In this document: positions 8,732 through 22,080 of the stretch, one piece after another | How the letters are laid out: every line of letters begins with the position of its first letter | How positions within the stretch are numbered: the first letter of the stretch is position 1 | DNA from: Tanypteryx hageni | Taxonomy: Eukaryota > Arthropoda > Insecta > Odonata > Petaluridae | Length of the DNA stretch: 64,000 bases | Direction: 5' to 3' | NCBI GenBank assembly: GCA_028673005.1 | Contig: CM054112.1 | Location: 189,879,144 to 189,943,143 of the forward strand | The notes under the pieces: generated by a model | The model's database searches: none | The model's input: only the letters and a program-made list of their open reading frames with translations | What the model was told of the DNA's origin: nothing | Translations under genes and position numbers: made by a program

Positions 8732-11680
8732 TTAACTGAATCGCTGCCTCCATTTCTCTCTCTCCCTAGAAGCCTCTTTTATACCTCTATAAGTATTATA
8801 TCCCTGCTTTATATTATCTAATATTCCTATTCTTTTTCTCCCTCTTCCTCTTCTTCCACTAATTTTTCCTTCTAAGATCGTCCTTTGTAAACACTGTCTT
8901 CTCAATATATGCCCTATCCAATTTGCTTTTCTTTTCCTGATTGTTTTTATTAGCATCCTTTCCTCTCCCACCATTTCTAATACTTCTTCATTTCTCTTCC
9001 TCTCTGTCCATTTCACTTTCATCATTCTTCTCCATACCCACATCTCAAAACTTTCTAAATATTTTTCCTCCTTTCTCCTTACCGTCCACGTCTCTGCACC
9101 ATAAAGAGCTATGCTCCATATGTAGCATTTTGCTAATTTCTTCCTTGTTTCTAAATTTATTTTCTTTCTTGTGAGAAGCTCCTCCTTCTCGTTAAATGCT
9201 GCTTTTGCCATTGCAATCCTACTTCTGATGTCCTGTGTACTACTTCCATCCTGCGCTAAAATACTGCCGAGATATTTGAAACTACTTACTTGTTCCAATT
9301 TTTGGCCATTTACCATTATATTTAATTCTTTATGTTCCTTTGAAACCACCATGACTTTCGTTTTTTCTGCATTGATCTTCATTCCATATTGTTGGCCAAC
9401 CTCCACTAGTCTGTCTGTCATCCTCTGAAGCTCTTTCTCGCCTTCTGCTATTAAGCCCTGATCATCTGCGTATTTAATGGTGGTAATACTTTCACCTCCT
9501 ATCTTAAATCCTTTCTCTTCCATCAACGCTTCTTCTGTTATTGTTTCTGCATAAATATTAAATATCGCTGGTGAAATAGGACAACCCTGCCTCACTCCCC
9601 TCCCTTTTGAAGTACTTTCTGTTTCTTCTCCTTCAACCCTGACTCTAATCTTTTGATCAAAGTAAAGGTTTTTAGCAGTCTTTTATCTTTCCAATCTATT
9701 CCTATTTTGTTTAAAATACCCAGCATTTTATCCCATTTCACTCGGTCAAAAGCTTTCTCCCAATCTACAAAACAAAAATACATACCTTTATTGACTTCTA
9801 GCGCTCTTTCTATCATCACCCTCATACATCCTATAGCATCTCTAGTTCCTCTTCCTCTTCTAAAACCAAACTGATTATCTTGCAGCTCCTTTTCTATTTT
9901 ACATTCAATTCTTTTGGTTATTATTCTGGTTAGAACTTTAGATGTATGAGAAATTAAACTAATAGTTCTGTAATCCTTACAACATTTTGCATTGTTCTTT
10001 TTCTCCAGTGGTACCATAACAACATCTAAAAAATCTTCAGGCCATATGCCAGTATCATATACTTGGTTAAAAAATTTTGTGAGTTGCTTAACTGCTTTAG
10101 ACCCCAAAACCTTAAGAACGTCCACGGGTATATCATCACTCCCAACAGCCTTCCTTCTTTTCATGTCATCAATTGCTCTTTTAACTTCAGACTCGAGAAT
10201 ACTTGGTCCTAGCTGATTTTTTCCACATCCTCTTTTTCATTTAATTCAATATTTCTTGGCTTTCCTTCTTTGTCATACAGAACCTCAATGTATTCTTTAC
10301 ATTGTCTGGCTCCGATACTATTTTACCACTTTTGTTCATGATTCCTTTACGTCCTATCTTTCTTGCCTTTTTCTTGAATAGTTCCCTTGCTTTGCTATAC
10401 ATGAGGTCTGTTCTACAAATTCTTTCACATTCGACAATCTCCTCGCATTTCTCATTTATCCACTGTTCTCTGGCTTTATCTGTTTCCCTTCTTAAAGCAT
10501 TATTTAACTCCTTGTACTTTCTTTGGCCTTCTTCAGTGTTTATGTTCTTCCACTTCCTCCGCTCTTCCATTTTTTGCAGCATGGCTGCTGTGATCCAGGG
10601 TTTTTTGTTTCTTTCACCCGTTATCTTTCCTACCTTCTTTTCCATTACATCTTTAATGTTGCTATGGATGTATCTCCACTTCTCATCTACATTATTCCTA
10701 TTTTCTTCAGCTCTCTTCCCCAACCTCTCCTACAGCTCAGTCATGATAGCCTTCTTGTTTTTAAGGAGTTCCTCTAAGTTCCATTTCTTGTTAACTCTTA
10801 TGTTTCTCTTAACGCTCTTCAGTCTACATTGTGTATTTGCCACCAAAAGGTTGTGGTCAGAATCGATATCTGCCCCTGGTAGTGTTTTCACATTTTTAAT
10901 GCTATTTCTAAACTTTCATTGACTAGTATGTAATCTATCTGGTATCGTCTCTGATCTCCTGGGCTTCTCCATGTGTAAAGTTTCCGCTGGTGATGCTTAA
11001 ACCATGTATTAGTTACAATGTCTATTTCTATGGCAGAATTCCACAAGTTTCTCCCCTCTTTCATTTCTCTTCCCTAGTCCATATTTTCCCACTATGTTAT
11101 CTTCCTGTCCCTCTCCGACTACACTGTTCCAGTCTCCCATTACTAAGGTGGTGATCCTTCCTTTTCCCTCCTCCTCCAATATCTCCATAATCTGTTCATA
11201 CATTTCATCTACTTCGTCGTCGCCAGCATTAGTTGTTGGCATATACATTTGAATTATAAGCATTTCCACTGGCTCCATCTGAAGTTTTACGGCTATTAAT
11301 CTATCATTAACTGTCACTACCTTGCTAATTCTTTCAGCTATCTCTTTTCTCATTATAATCCCCACTCCCCTTTCCTTTTTCTCTCCTCCCGAGTAAATAA
11401 TTTTAAATTCGTCTGAATTTATCTCGCCTTCTCCTTCCCACCGAACTTCACTAAGACCTACTATACCTACATTATTCCTTCTCATTTCCCTTTTTAAGTT
11501 CTCTAGTTTACCCCCTGAATTCATAGTCCTAACATTCCATGTGCCTATTCTTAATTTCTCACCACTTGCTTTCTTATTAATGTTATATTTCCTCTGTGCA
11601 TCCCCTAGGGTAGTCCCCACCCGGAGATCCGATTGGGGGACTATTTTACCTCCGGAATATTTTACCCCAGAAAGATCCAT
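8732..11680 (-). pseudogene. LINE endonuclease-reverse transcriptase ORF, frameshifted
   Basis: The ATG at 11680 opens a frame with the APE motifs GTWNVRT (residues 46-52), SEVRW (77-81) and MGDWNS (181-186). The frame is lost near 11030 and recovered near 10890, just before the catalytic SDH motif (codons 10861-10853). An in-frame TAG lies at 10732-10730. The linker frame 10723-10241 is lysine/glutamate-rich. RT begins in another frame (10164-9592) with DYRTISL, QFGFRRGRGT and the catalytic FVDWEKAFDRV. The frame shifts back near 9670 and continues through RQGCPISP, YADD (residues 42-45 of the 9595-8732 frame), a C-terminal thumb-like region and IRKRKANWIGHILRR, ending ..RFS-stop at 8732. 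At least four frame changes and one stop make it inactive, but every catalytic motif is still readable, so it is not very old. Confidence 0.9.
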
Positions 11681-11944
11681 AGAGGTATTTTCAGCTTTTC
11701 AGCCTATCATGGGAAATATAATGAGGTAATTTCCCCTTGCTTTCCTCATCACAGTTTCACAGAGTGATTACCCATCTGTAGCTGTTCAGATCCACATGAT
11801 CACCACCTACAGAGGTACTGTGCAAGTTGCTGCCCTTGCACAGGGGGATGTAAAACCCCCAAGACTGCTTCTTAGTCTGACTCTTCCCCTCAGACCTTTC
11901 CGGCTTGGATGGTCCTACCAGGAGAATTATCTCCCGCCGGCATA
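11681..11944 (-). promoter_or_regulatory. Structured 5' UTR of the LINE (hairpin series)
   Basis: Perfect inverted repeats on this stretch are: 11818-11826/11835-11843 (9 bp, CTGTGCAAG arms, 8-nt loop); 11843-11847/11856-11860 (five G-C pairs); 11875-11880/11890-11895 (6 bp, GTCTGA); 11900-11904/11936-11940 (CCGGC/GCCGG), which encloses 11920-11925/11930-11935 (6 bp including one G-U, TAAT-type loop). This density lies between the ribozyme-like fold and the ATG at 11680. Confidence 0.6.
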
Positions 11945-12011
11945 GCTCTTTGGTTCGTAAGAGTACACAAACCCTCCCACCTCTGTAAGGTTATGCAGTC
12001 CTTAGGGAGGG
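11940..12011 (-). ncRNA. Candidate HDV-like self-cleaving ribozyme at the LINE 5' end
   Basis: In minus order: P1a CCCTCCC (12011-12005); 8-nt joining segment; P2a GCATA (11996-11992); P3 ACC/GGT or ACCT/AGGT (11991-11979) with a 5-7 nt loop; P1b GGGAGGG (11978-11972) directly after P3; joining UUGUGUA; P4 CTCTT/AAGAG (11963-11959/11950-11946); a C at 11945 in the J4/2 position; P2b TATGC (11944-11940). This is the P1-P2-P3-P1-P4-P2 order of the HDV fold with a 7-bp P1. P1 starts exactly at the element's first base as set by the target duplication, where an HDV-like ribozyme would cut. Weak points are that P2 is only 5 bp, J4/2 is very short, and the first pair is C-G instead of the usual G-U. 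Confidence 0.5.
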
Positions 12012-12022
12012 TGGAATCAATT
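12012..12022. repeat. Target-site duplication, 5' side of LINE
   Basis: TGGAATCAATT is identical to 8688-8698. On minus it directly precedes the first base of P1 of the ribozyme-like fold. Confidence 0.85.
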
Positions 12023-13769
<1,747 letters not shown>

Positions 13770-13893
13770 GTGCGTTGCATCGTGTGGTTCCGGGACCGCG
13801 GGAGGAGTTTCGGCAGCGGATCTCAAGCCGGGTATGGACGCCGAGGAGAACCGGTGGAACCATTACAATGAGTTCGTCTTCGTGAGGTGCTAA
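13770..13893 (+). CDS. KCTD8/12/16-like: KCTD8/12/16-like protein, last coding exon
   Basis: After the acceptor at 13768-13769 the first base completes the Lys codon split by the intron. The exon then reads CVASCGSGTAGG, a short variable stretch, then ENRWNHYNEFVFVRC and TAA (13891-13893). It corresponds to the final part of the H1 domain in vertebrate relatives (MVAC.S..., then IW.SYTEYVF.RE). Ending right after the EYVF-like motif is like KCTD12, while KCTD8 and KCTD16 have long extra C-termini. The splice phase and the homology both support the junction. Confidence 0.9.
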
Positions 13894-16800
13894 GGAGGGG
13901 TCGCAACGGAAGGAGGAGCGGGAGAAGAAGAGGAGAAGGAAGAAGAGGAGGAAGAAGAGGAGGAGTATGCTGACCTCCTCTGGCGTTGGTTGCTTCGCAA
14001 CAGCACAGCCTGTGAAAAGAAGAACGATTGCTGAATGTTGTATAAAGAGTGCGCCGTAGCTTGGGTCGTTTGGGGGAAGAGAGAAAGAGAGGGAATGGTG
14101 GTGGGACTATGTGTGTTCTTTTCTCCGTGGGAGAGAGAATGGAGAGAGAAAGAGGAGGCGTTTCGGAGATAAAATCCTATAGTTAAGGAACGGACGCCTT
14201 TTTTTAGGATGCAGAGGTTTCTTCGTCGGATCTGCCCACATCCACACTCGACCCAAACAATCCAAAACCCCGAGTGCTTCTGCGCGACCAAAAATAAAAC
14301 ACACATACATCCCCCCATAAAAACGAAAATCCGCTCTTTTGTTTTCCTTCGTCGTCATCAGGCGATGCATCTTCTTCTTCCGGGAGAATCGTATCGAAAA
14401 TCGGGAAGAGGGAGAGGGCAGAGAGAAAAAAGTGACTTCCTTTTACTTTTTCCAGACAGTAGATGAGAGAGGACGAAGCCCGCGGAAAGCGAGGAGGAGA
14501 GGAGTATAAAGGTTTGAAGAGAGAGAGAGAGTAAAGGAGAGAGTGAGATAAAGAGAAGATATCGTCGGAGAAATAGACGCCTTCGGGGTTTGTGCCCCCG
14601 TGTGTGTGTATGTGTACGTGTGTGCATGTGTTTTGTCTTGGACGAGGAAAGGATGAGCAGTAAAACGGGATGCGGGAAGGTTAAGGTTTTACGGCGTTGC
14701 CAATTTGTGCGGTCCTTTGTTAAGGAGACATCGTGGAAAAGAGGAGAGACGGCGAATCAATGCGGCAACCCCGCAAGGGCGGGGCGAAGTGAGAGAGTGA
14801 GAAAGGAAGAGAGAGAAAGAGACGGATCAGCCAGGGAAGTGGAGACACGAGATAAACCCCGGGGAGAAAGAAGAGGTAGGAGAAAGCGAGCAAGACGTAA
14901 AAGGGAGGCAGGGAGAGAGAGGAAGGAATAAGGAGAGAGATATGGGGAGGGTGACTAAGAGGGAGGAGGGTCATCCTTCCTTCTCCTGAAGGCACTTCCT
15001 TACCATCCTCCCATCCCTCATCTTTCTTTCCGGGGGGTAGCTAGATGTAGCGAGAGAGGAGGAGACATGGCGATTCTCTCCCGCCTCTTCTGCGTCTATT
15101 TTCTCATTTTTACGAGTTTTCCATTTTTTCTTCGGTGGGAATGGAGGTCAACTAATGTGCCGGATCGGGTAGTTTCGTGAGGCCGTGGGGGATGGCTCCC
15201 TTTCTAGCTCGGGGTACCGAAGGGGGTTAGTAAAGGCTCGAGGGGAATGGGTTTGGGGAGGGAGGGAGAGGGGAGCGTCTGGGGGGGTGTGGGGGGAGAG
15301 CGTGGCGTATTTGGATGGGGCGAGCGAGAATGAAACTGAAGTGATTCCTCTACACATGGCCGGGAAGAGCAGCAAAAGGGAGCGATGTAGGAGAAGAATG
15401 AGAAATCACGTAGGAGCGCGGTAGTACTATCGGGTTAATGGAGATGGGAGGAAGGAGAGGAAAAGCAGAAGTGACCGCCGTGTCTGGAAAAAAAGAGAAA
15501 CCCTCACTTTTGTCTCCCTTGACGGGAACCACCCCGCTGCCATGTTTGGGACGAAAGAGATGTAAACAACAACAACCGATCTTCCGCTACCCTAAAAACC
15601 GTGACCTGGAGATTAAAAACCTTGTTAACGACACGTATAAATGAAGGAAATAAAGAGAACGGGCCGCACAAGCCGGTCTTTTTCTTTCATTTCCTCCCTC
15701 TCTAAGACTCGAAACCCTTTGCTCGTGTGGAAGAAACGTCCTGTAGAGGAAGGAAAGGGGTTGATGCAAGAAACGATCTTCGAGGAACTAATGAGCCTAT
15801 TTGTGTGAGAGCCTGTGTGTGTGTGTGTGACGGAGAAAGACAAAAAAGATTTAGCCTAGGATTTGACTATGCGACGCTCCGTCTCTTCTTCGCTATACGG
15901 TGAAGGAAGAGTGCGGAAAGGGACCCTGAGGGGATGTGGAGAGAAATGGAGATGAAGAATATGAGGAGGCAGAAGATCGTCCCGAAATGGAAAAGAGATG
16001 GAGAAGACGACCCCATTGTCTCACGTGGTGTGAGAGAGCACAATAGTGAGAGAGAGAGAGAGAAGAGGCATGGAAAATTCAAGAAGTGTCCGATAGGAGA
16101 AGTCGGCAAAAAATGCGAGGGAGGAGGGGAGAGAGATGCGGGGAAAGGGAAAGAGACGAGGCGAGAGTATATGTCGAGGAATTCGGTAGGAGCAGGGAGA
16201 AAAACAAAAGAGACGAGCGGAGCGAATAGTTATGCAAGGAGAAAGGAGGGACAACCAGTCAGGATGTGATTGTGTACGCCGTGGGGAAAAGCAGGGGGAA
16301 GATCTGGCGGAGGAGACCAGATGGAACCGTTTATTTTTTTCGGGGAGAAAAAAGAGAGTGCCCGCGTTCCTCCTCTTTCTATCATCCGAGAGACCTCGTA
16401 TCCTTAATAGAGGCAAAGGGGGGAAAATGAAGCTAATTCCTGTCCCAGTATCATCCAATTTCAGCCGGAGGGATTGCGTGATGAGACAAAGAGAAGGGAA
16501 GAATCGCGGAGTGCGATAATGCTTACAAGAGCGAGAGTAGATTTCGCCGGGTGGTTGAGGAGAATAGATGGTGGGGCGTGGATGGAATAGAGAAAAAGAA
16601 CACGGCGCGGTAGGTGACGGAGAAAGGAAAAGGATGGAAGTACAGCGGCGAACGGCGTCGTAGCAGAGAGGATAGCGATTTAAAAAAGGGAAGGGGAGGA
16701 ACGCGCGAGGAGGAATGGATACGAACAAAAACGTGGAATTTTTTAATTTGTAACAAAACAAGTTTTAAAAAATATCGCTATTGACTCGGGCTGTGGAGGT

Positions 16801-19800
16801 GTGAAAAAAAGCGCGGGAGGAACATAAGAGGAAGGAAGAAGGAAAAAAGTTTGCGAAAAGCTCGCGAAACCGATCGGAACAGAAACAAAATAAAAAATGA
16901 CAAAAGACGCACTTAAGGGAGGAGAGAGAGAAAAAATGGGGGACCGAAGTAGGAACATCCGACGCTTATTCGAAAGGATTTTTGGATGAATCGTGACGGA
17001 ACGTCGATGAAGAATCCCCTTTTGTGTGAACAATAAAAAGAAAGACAATACATCTCTCTCTCTCTCTCTGTCACTCTCCGATTCCGACGGTGGTTCGAGA
17101 GAAAGCAAGCATGATAAAAAAGCGATCGGCGGAATCATTCCTGATGGATAAAATAATAAAGACGGAGAGATAGAGAGGATGAGAGAGAGATGGAGAATAA
17201 GAGGAAGAAGGAGAGAGAAAATCAATCAAGGAAACAGTGTTATTGGATGGAGGGAACTAGGGGTTAGAGAAATGGTGGTATCGGGAGTCGTTTGTATCGG
17301 AGCGAGACTTTATCATCCTCCTTCCCTCTTCCTCCGCACGTGGACTGGGAAGGGAAGGAATCGGAAGGAAATGGAAGCGCGTTCTGGCGAGGCTTCATTT
17401 TTTTCGTTTAAGTCGAAGGGTCTTTCGGCTTTTATGAGTTAAAAAGAAGATTAGAATAGAAGAAAGAGAGAGAGAGATGGAAAGATGGGAGAGAGAGGGA
17501 GATAAAACGAGAGGGAGATAAAACGAGAGAGAATGGACGTGTAGAGGAAGCACGTATGTAGTAAGGAAGTGGACCAGTAAAATGAAGAAAGCACTCGGAC
17601 CAAAAAAGAAGAAAAAGGCGCTAAGGAGCGAATCGGACGCCGTATTTATTCATTGCTAAACCTTAAGAAGAGAAGAGGGGAAGAGGCGAGCCGCGTATTA
17701 ACCACGCATCCGATCGAGGTTCTTTCGAAGTTATCCCTTCGATTGATTAGTGCTTTCATTTTTCCTCGTCTCTCCCCATCATCCTCTCTCTCTCTCTCTC
17801 TCTGTGCTTATTCTCCATTGACGTTTCTCGACTCGTATATACATAGAAGGATAACGAGAAAAATATTATGACGATTTTTCCCCTTCCCCTGTTCGGCATC
17901 GATGTCGACTAGCGTGTCCCCGTCATCTTCTTCCCCTCCTCCCCTCGCAATCCGACGGAAATCTCGTAAAAACAAGAGGAAGGACGGTGTAGCTTCAATA
18001 TGCATCTCTTTCTCTCGATTTGCTAGTTTAAAAATGCGGGTAGAACAATAAAGAAAAGGCGGAAAGAAGGACAAGTTAAAAAAAAACATTTGTGGGATGA
18101 AAAGAGTAAGGGGACGGGATGAATGAAACGGAAGAAAAAAAATAGAAAGAGCGTATGCGAGCTCCCACGAGAGAGGGAGGGAGAGGGAGAACGAGTGAGG
18201 AGAAGGGGTGGAGAAACGATTTCAATGATCGGTGGCCATTTCTGCGACTGATTGACATTTCGTGTCTCCATTGAGAAGAAGAGAAGGAACAAGGAAAAAA
18301 GGAGAGAAAGAGACCCGAACTGGTGTGGAAGAGATTGAGTATTTTTAATGCAAACGAACGGTCAGAAATGGAAAAGAAGAGGGATCCCGGTGGTCGGGTG
18401 GTGACAAAAACTGACGAGATCGAAAGTCAGAGAGAGGAAGAGAGAAAAGGGCGAAGAGGATGATAGTTTTTTAATTCCTTTCCAATGGGACTAACGGAGA
18501 AGGTTTCCTTGTGTGTGGATGATATAGAATAAGCGAAAAAACTAGCGAGATAAATGGAAGAGAAGGATGTGTGAGGGAAAGAGAAACTTCGAGAGGAGTT
18601 AGCGCGAATGGATTCCGGAGGAAGGGAACGTACGGTATGGGCGTGGCAACGACTGTGGACACGGAGAATGGACAGCAAAAGTGGGTGAAAAAGGCGGGGA
18701 AAAAGAACGAGCGAGAGAAAGAGTAAGACGACGGTCCCTTGAGGAGTGGAAGAGGACGTCGGTGCGGACGACAATGGATGGGAGGATGGATCTCCTCCTC
18801 CTCTTTACTTCCATATCCACACTCCCCTCCATTCTCCTCAAGAACGACGTCCCCCTCTCTCCTCCTCACCTACCCTCTCCCCTAGTCGTTTTCTCTCGCA
18901 AACTCATCTCTCTAAAAACCATTTTTACCTCCTCCTCCTCCTTTTGCTCCTCCCTACTCCGCAGACACATCATGGATGGATAGTCACGAGATGGCGCAAT
19001 AATGAAGATCGGAAGGGCAGGGAGAGGAGAAGAAGAAAGCGGGAGGCTTAAAAAGGGAGGAGGAAGAGTCGCCAGAAGCGGAATGGGATACAAAAAAAAC
19101 TCCATTTTCCTCTCGTTTCACGGAGGAGAGACGATTGGAACTGGTGAGTTGATGGGAGGAAAGAGGACCGGAGGGATAGAAAAAGATGTGTGGAATAATC
19201 GGGCGAGAGGAGCAATAATAACGTCTCCCGTAGAGACATGTGGATTCTAGACGGAGTAATTGAGAAGGGAGGTACGGGGATATGGAGACAAAACTAGATG
19301 GAGGGAGTGAGAGGGAGGAGAGGATGAAATGTGACGGCGTAGGAGGAACGTTCTTAAGAGGTAATGAAGAAGAGAGAGAGACTGAAAGGTTTGCTGAGTT
19401 GAGGAGTTTTTAAAGAATGGAAGAAGAAGAAAGACACACGTAAGTGGAAGAGAAGGAAGAAGAGTTTTGAAGTGAGAACCAATGTGTGAAGTGGGGAAGG
19501 AGGGCGGATGGAGAGGCAGGTTTGGGAGTGAAGCGCGGGTACCCGTGGAGGAGGGAGGAAAGGGAGAACTGGAGGGTGAATGGGGAAGGGAAAGAAAAAA
19601 ATATAGGAAACGAGTAGTCATTGTCGTCCTTGGAAGAAAATATGACGGGACTGGCGGTCCAAAAAAGCTGCCTTCCCATATCCATCTTTAAACCTTGCGA
19701 AGAAACGGCTGTCTCTTCGAGATGAAGTTGCGTGGAGGAGGGGGAAGAAAGAGAGGTGGATAGGGAGAGGTGGAGGAGGGCACGGAGGGGCGGGAGTGTG

Positions 19801-20010
19801 TGCAGAGAGCACGGACTCGGGGCGGGAAACGAATCCGACAGAGCTTCTCGCCAATATTCGTACCAAAAAAGTAATATTTTTGTTGTAGTTTCTCCCCGTT
19901 CGAGATCCTTGGAGGGGAGAAGGGTGCTTGGGAGATACCCTTTTATGAAGAATACGGACTGAAATAGGAAAAAATAAGAAATCGCCCACTCGCACGAGTA
20001 TCACACCAAA
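13894..20010. repeat. 6-kb polypurine-biased low-complexity block downstream of the KCTD stop
   Basis: The plus strand is dominated by GA/GGA/GAAA runs from the base after the TAA to about 20 kb, with scattered (GA)n, (TC)n (17050-17070, 17788-17802) and (TG)n (14600, 15815). A pyrimidine island lies at 18790-18980. The open frames on both strands are low-complexity Arg/Glu/Gly or Ser/Leu/Pro strings and are not genes. Part of it may be 3' UTR of the KCTD gene: no AATAAA near the stop was convincing, and the best polyadenylation-like context I saw is ATTAAATAAA at ~22068. That assignment is inference. Confidence 0.6.
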
Positions 20011-22080
20011 AAAACAGCCGGCAGATGACGAACGTGATCGGACCCCGAGTTAACGCCGAGAGGGAGTTACACATACTAAAACCTCTTTTTTTTCTTCCAT
20101 CGCTTATATATATATATCTTCTCTCTTTCTCTCTCGCGTCATACGACGGGCCTCGACCATTTGACTTCGTGCACGCCGTGCTGCGTAGAGTAGGATATTT
20201 AAAAAAAAGAGTTAATAATTATGTAACCGAGTAATGTTTAGTGTCATATTTTTTCTCTCTCCTGTTCCTACGTGAACGCTGAAAACTCTTTATACGTGGA
20301 GTGATACGTTATCTTCACCCGTATACACGCGCCGTTTTTCATTCGTTTCAAAAGTAATTCCATCTCTCTCAATTTTTGTCCGCCTCCTTTCTCCCCGAAA
20401 AAAGGGAATTCAAGCGTTTATTTTTTTCTCTTCGCTCGAAGATCTTTGCCACTCTCGTATCATAACAACTACCCGCTGTCTTCAGGGAGAAAAACGTAGC
20501 TTTTTCAAAATCGCTTGATAATTAATTAAAAAGGAACAATTCGTATTTAGAGAGTCTTGTGGGAAAAAAAGGTCCAACTAATTTAGAAAGAGAGAGTACT
20601 CGGGAAAAAAGGGTGCAAATATTTTAAGGGAGTGTTTCCAATTTTTCTTCGTTCGTTTATAGATTGTTTTTTCCTCTTTGTCTTTCACTGACGAACATTG
20701 AATGGATCGCTGAACACGAATCTCGTTTGATGTTGACAAGATGTTTAGAAAATTCACGTGATATATAATAATAATAATTATTATAAGAATAATAATAAGC
20801 ATGAGACACATACACACGCATATTTACCCTTGTTGCAGTAAAATATCTAAAGGCAAGACACGTACCTGAAATCTTCAAACGATAAACTCAGAACCAATTT
20901 ATTAAAAAGAAAAAACACTAAACTCTTTTTGTACCGCCGACGCTTAAACAGATGGCTCGTGCGTTCATTCCTCCGAGACACGAATGAGATTTTTTTACAA
21001 AGCTAAACTGAATCCGCGCTGTTTTGAAAAAACTCATCTTTGATCTCTTGCCTCGCGGAAGGGAGTTGGACGTTACACTTTAACGCCACAGCGTCACACG
21101 TGCAAGTGGGTCCTTTTGACCTCTTTTCTCCATATCGATATCAAAAATCAAGTTACTTTCTCATGCACTAGGTGTCAGCCGCATTAAAAAAATTTAAACG
21201 TTGCGCAAAAATGCCGAAGCGTGTCGAAAAAATTGATAGCACGGGGCCCAAAAACATATATATGTATATACATACAGGAACGCAACAAGAAAATGTTCCA
21301 AGTAACGCTACAATCATTTCTTTCACAGCATGAAAAATAGTGTCTTTTTTTAATGACTACGTTCGCGTGATAGTCGAACTGTTTCATTCGAGGTAATCTC
21401 GTCTTACGCTCTCATGTGTAAATGGGTGATAAAAAAGATAACCCAGAAACTTTAATAAGCAAGACAAATTCATTATATTGAATCTCTTTTTAATGAAAAA
21501 ACGCTTCTTTTTTTAATAGCTCTTTGATTTGTCGTGTAGAGAGAATTGGTGCTTGGCTGTTTTATCGTTTTCCGCGTACATATCCGAAATGTTTACGTCG
21601 TGAGTGTATTTATACGATATTAATATTAAATTAAATACATATATATATAAATAAATGTATATATATATACATACATTACTGACGCGGGTAACATCGTGTG
21701 TGTGCGCGTGTGAGTGCGAATTTGAATGTGAAAGAGAGGGAGAAAAGGTTTTTAAATTTGAAAAAAAATCGCCGATATTAAAAGTCGGTTTACTGCGCGT
21801 TAATCATTGTCGTAGAGAGTGAAATTTATGTATATAACAAATTGATATTACTTCATATACTTGCCATGTATAATGGTTCCCCAAGTAACGGGTAAATCAG
21901 GGTAGTGCCTGTCTGTATTTGCGGCCATTTGCGGGAAACGACAGAAGTGGTTTAAGAATAACTTTTATTCCCGTAAGATGCACGTAAATAATCTACAAAA
22001 CATGTTGGCACTGCAATGAGTCAGTAATATTTTATCCTCTTTCCGAGTTGTATTATAACCCTGCCTATTAAATAAAAGTC
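20011..22080. other. Mixed AT-rich region with TA and TAA microsatellites
   Basis: It holds (TA)n at 20105-20118 and 21638-21672, an ATAATAATAATAATTATTATAAGAATAATAATAA stretch at 20763-20799, and a GTGTGTGCGCGTGTGAG stretch at ~21696. No gene was recognised. Confidence 0.45.

Larger units (their letters stand above)
8699..12011 (-). mobile_element. Full-length non-LTR retrotransposon (LINE, APE + RT, RTE-like)
   Basis: The borders are set by the 11-bp duplication at 8688-8698 and 12012-12022, giving a 3313-bp insertion. In minus orientation it has a ~330-nt structured 5' UTR, one ORF (now broken) with apurinic-like endonuclease then reverse transcriptase, a very short 3' UTR with a stable hairpin, and a short ATG-repeat tail instead of poly(A). 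A single endonuclease-RT ORF with a short non-poly(A) tail fits the RTE group best, although I cannot exclude another APE clade without a phylogeny. It lies antisense and just upstream of the KCTD exon at 12350, probably inside an upstream intron of that gene. Confidence 0.9.

Noticed and set aside
11979..12004. Simple stem-loop TAAGG/CCTTA as the main fold of the LINE 5' end
   Set aside because: It is possible locally, but it competes with P2 and P3 and leaves the P4 and P2b pairings unexplained. It is recorded as the competing structure.
16021..16761. 246-codon open frame on minus
   Set aside because: Low-complexity reading through GA-rich DNA, with no motif or splice context.
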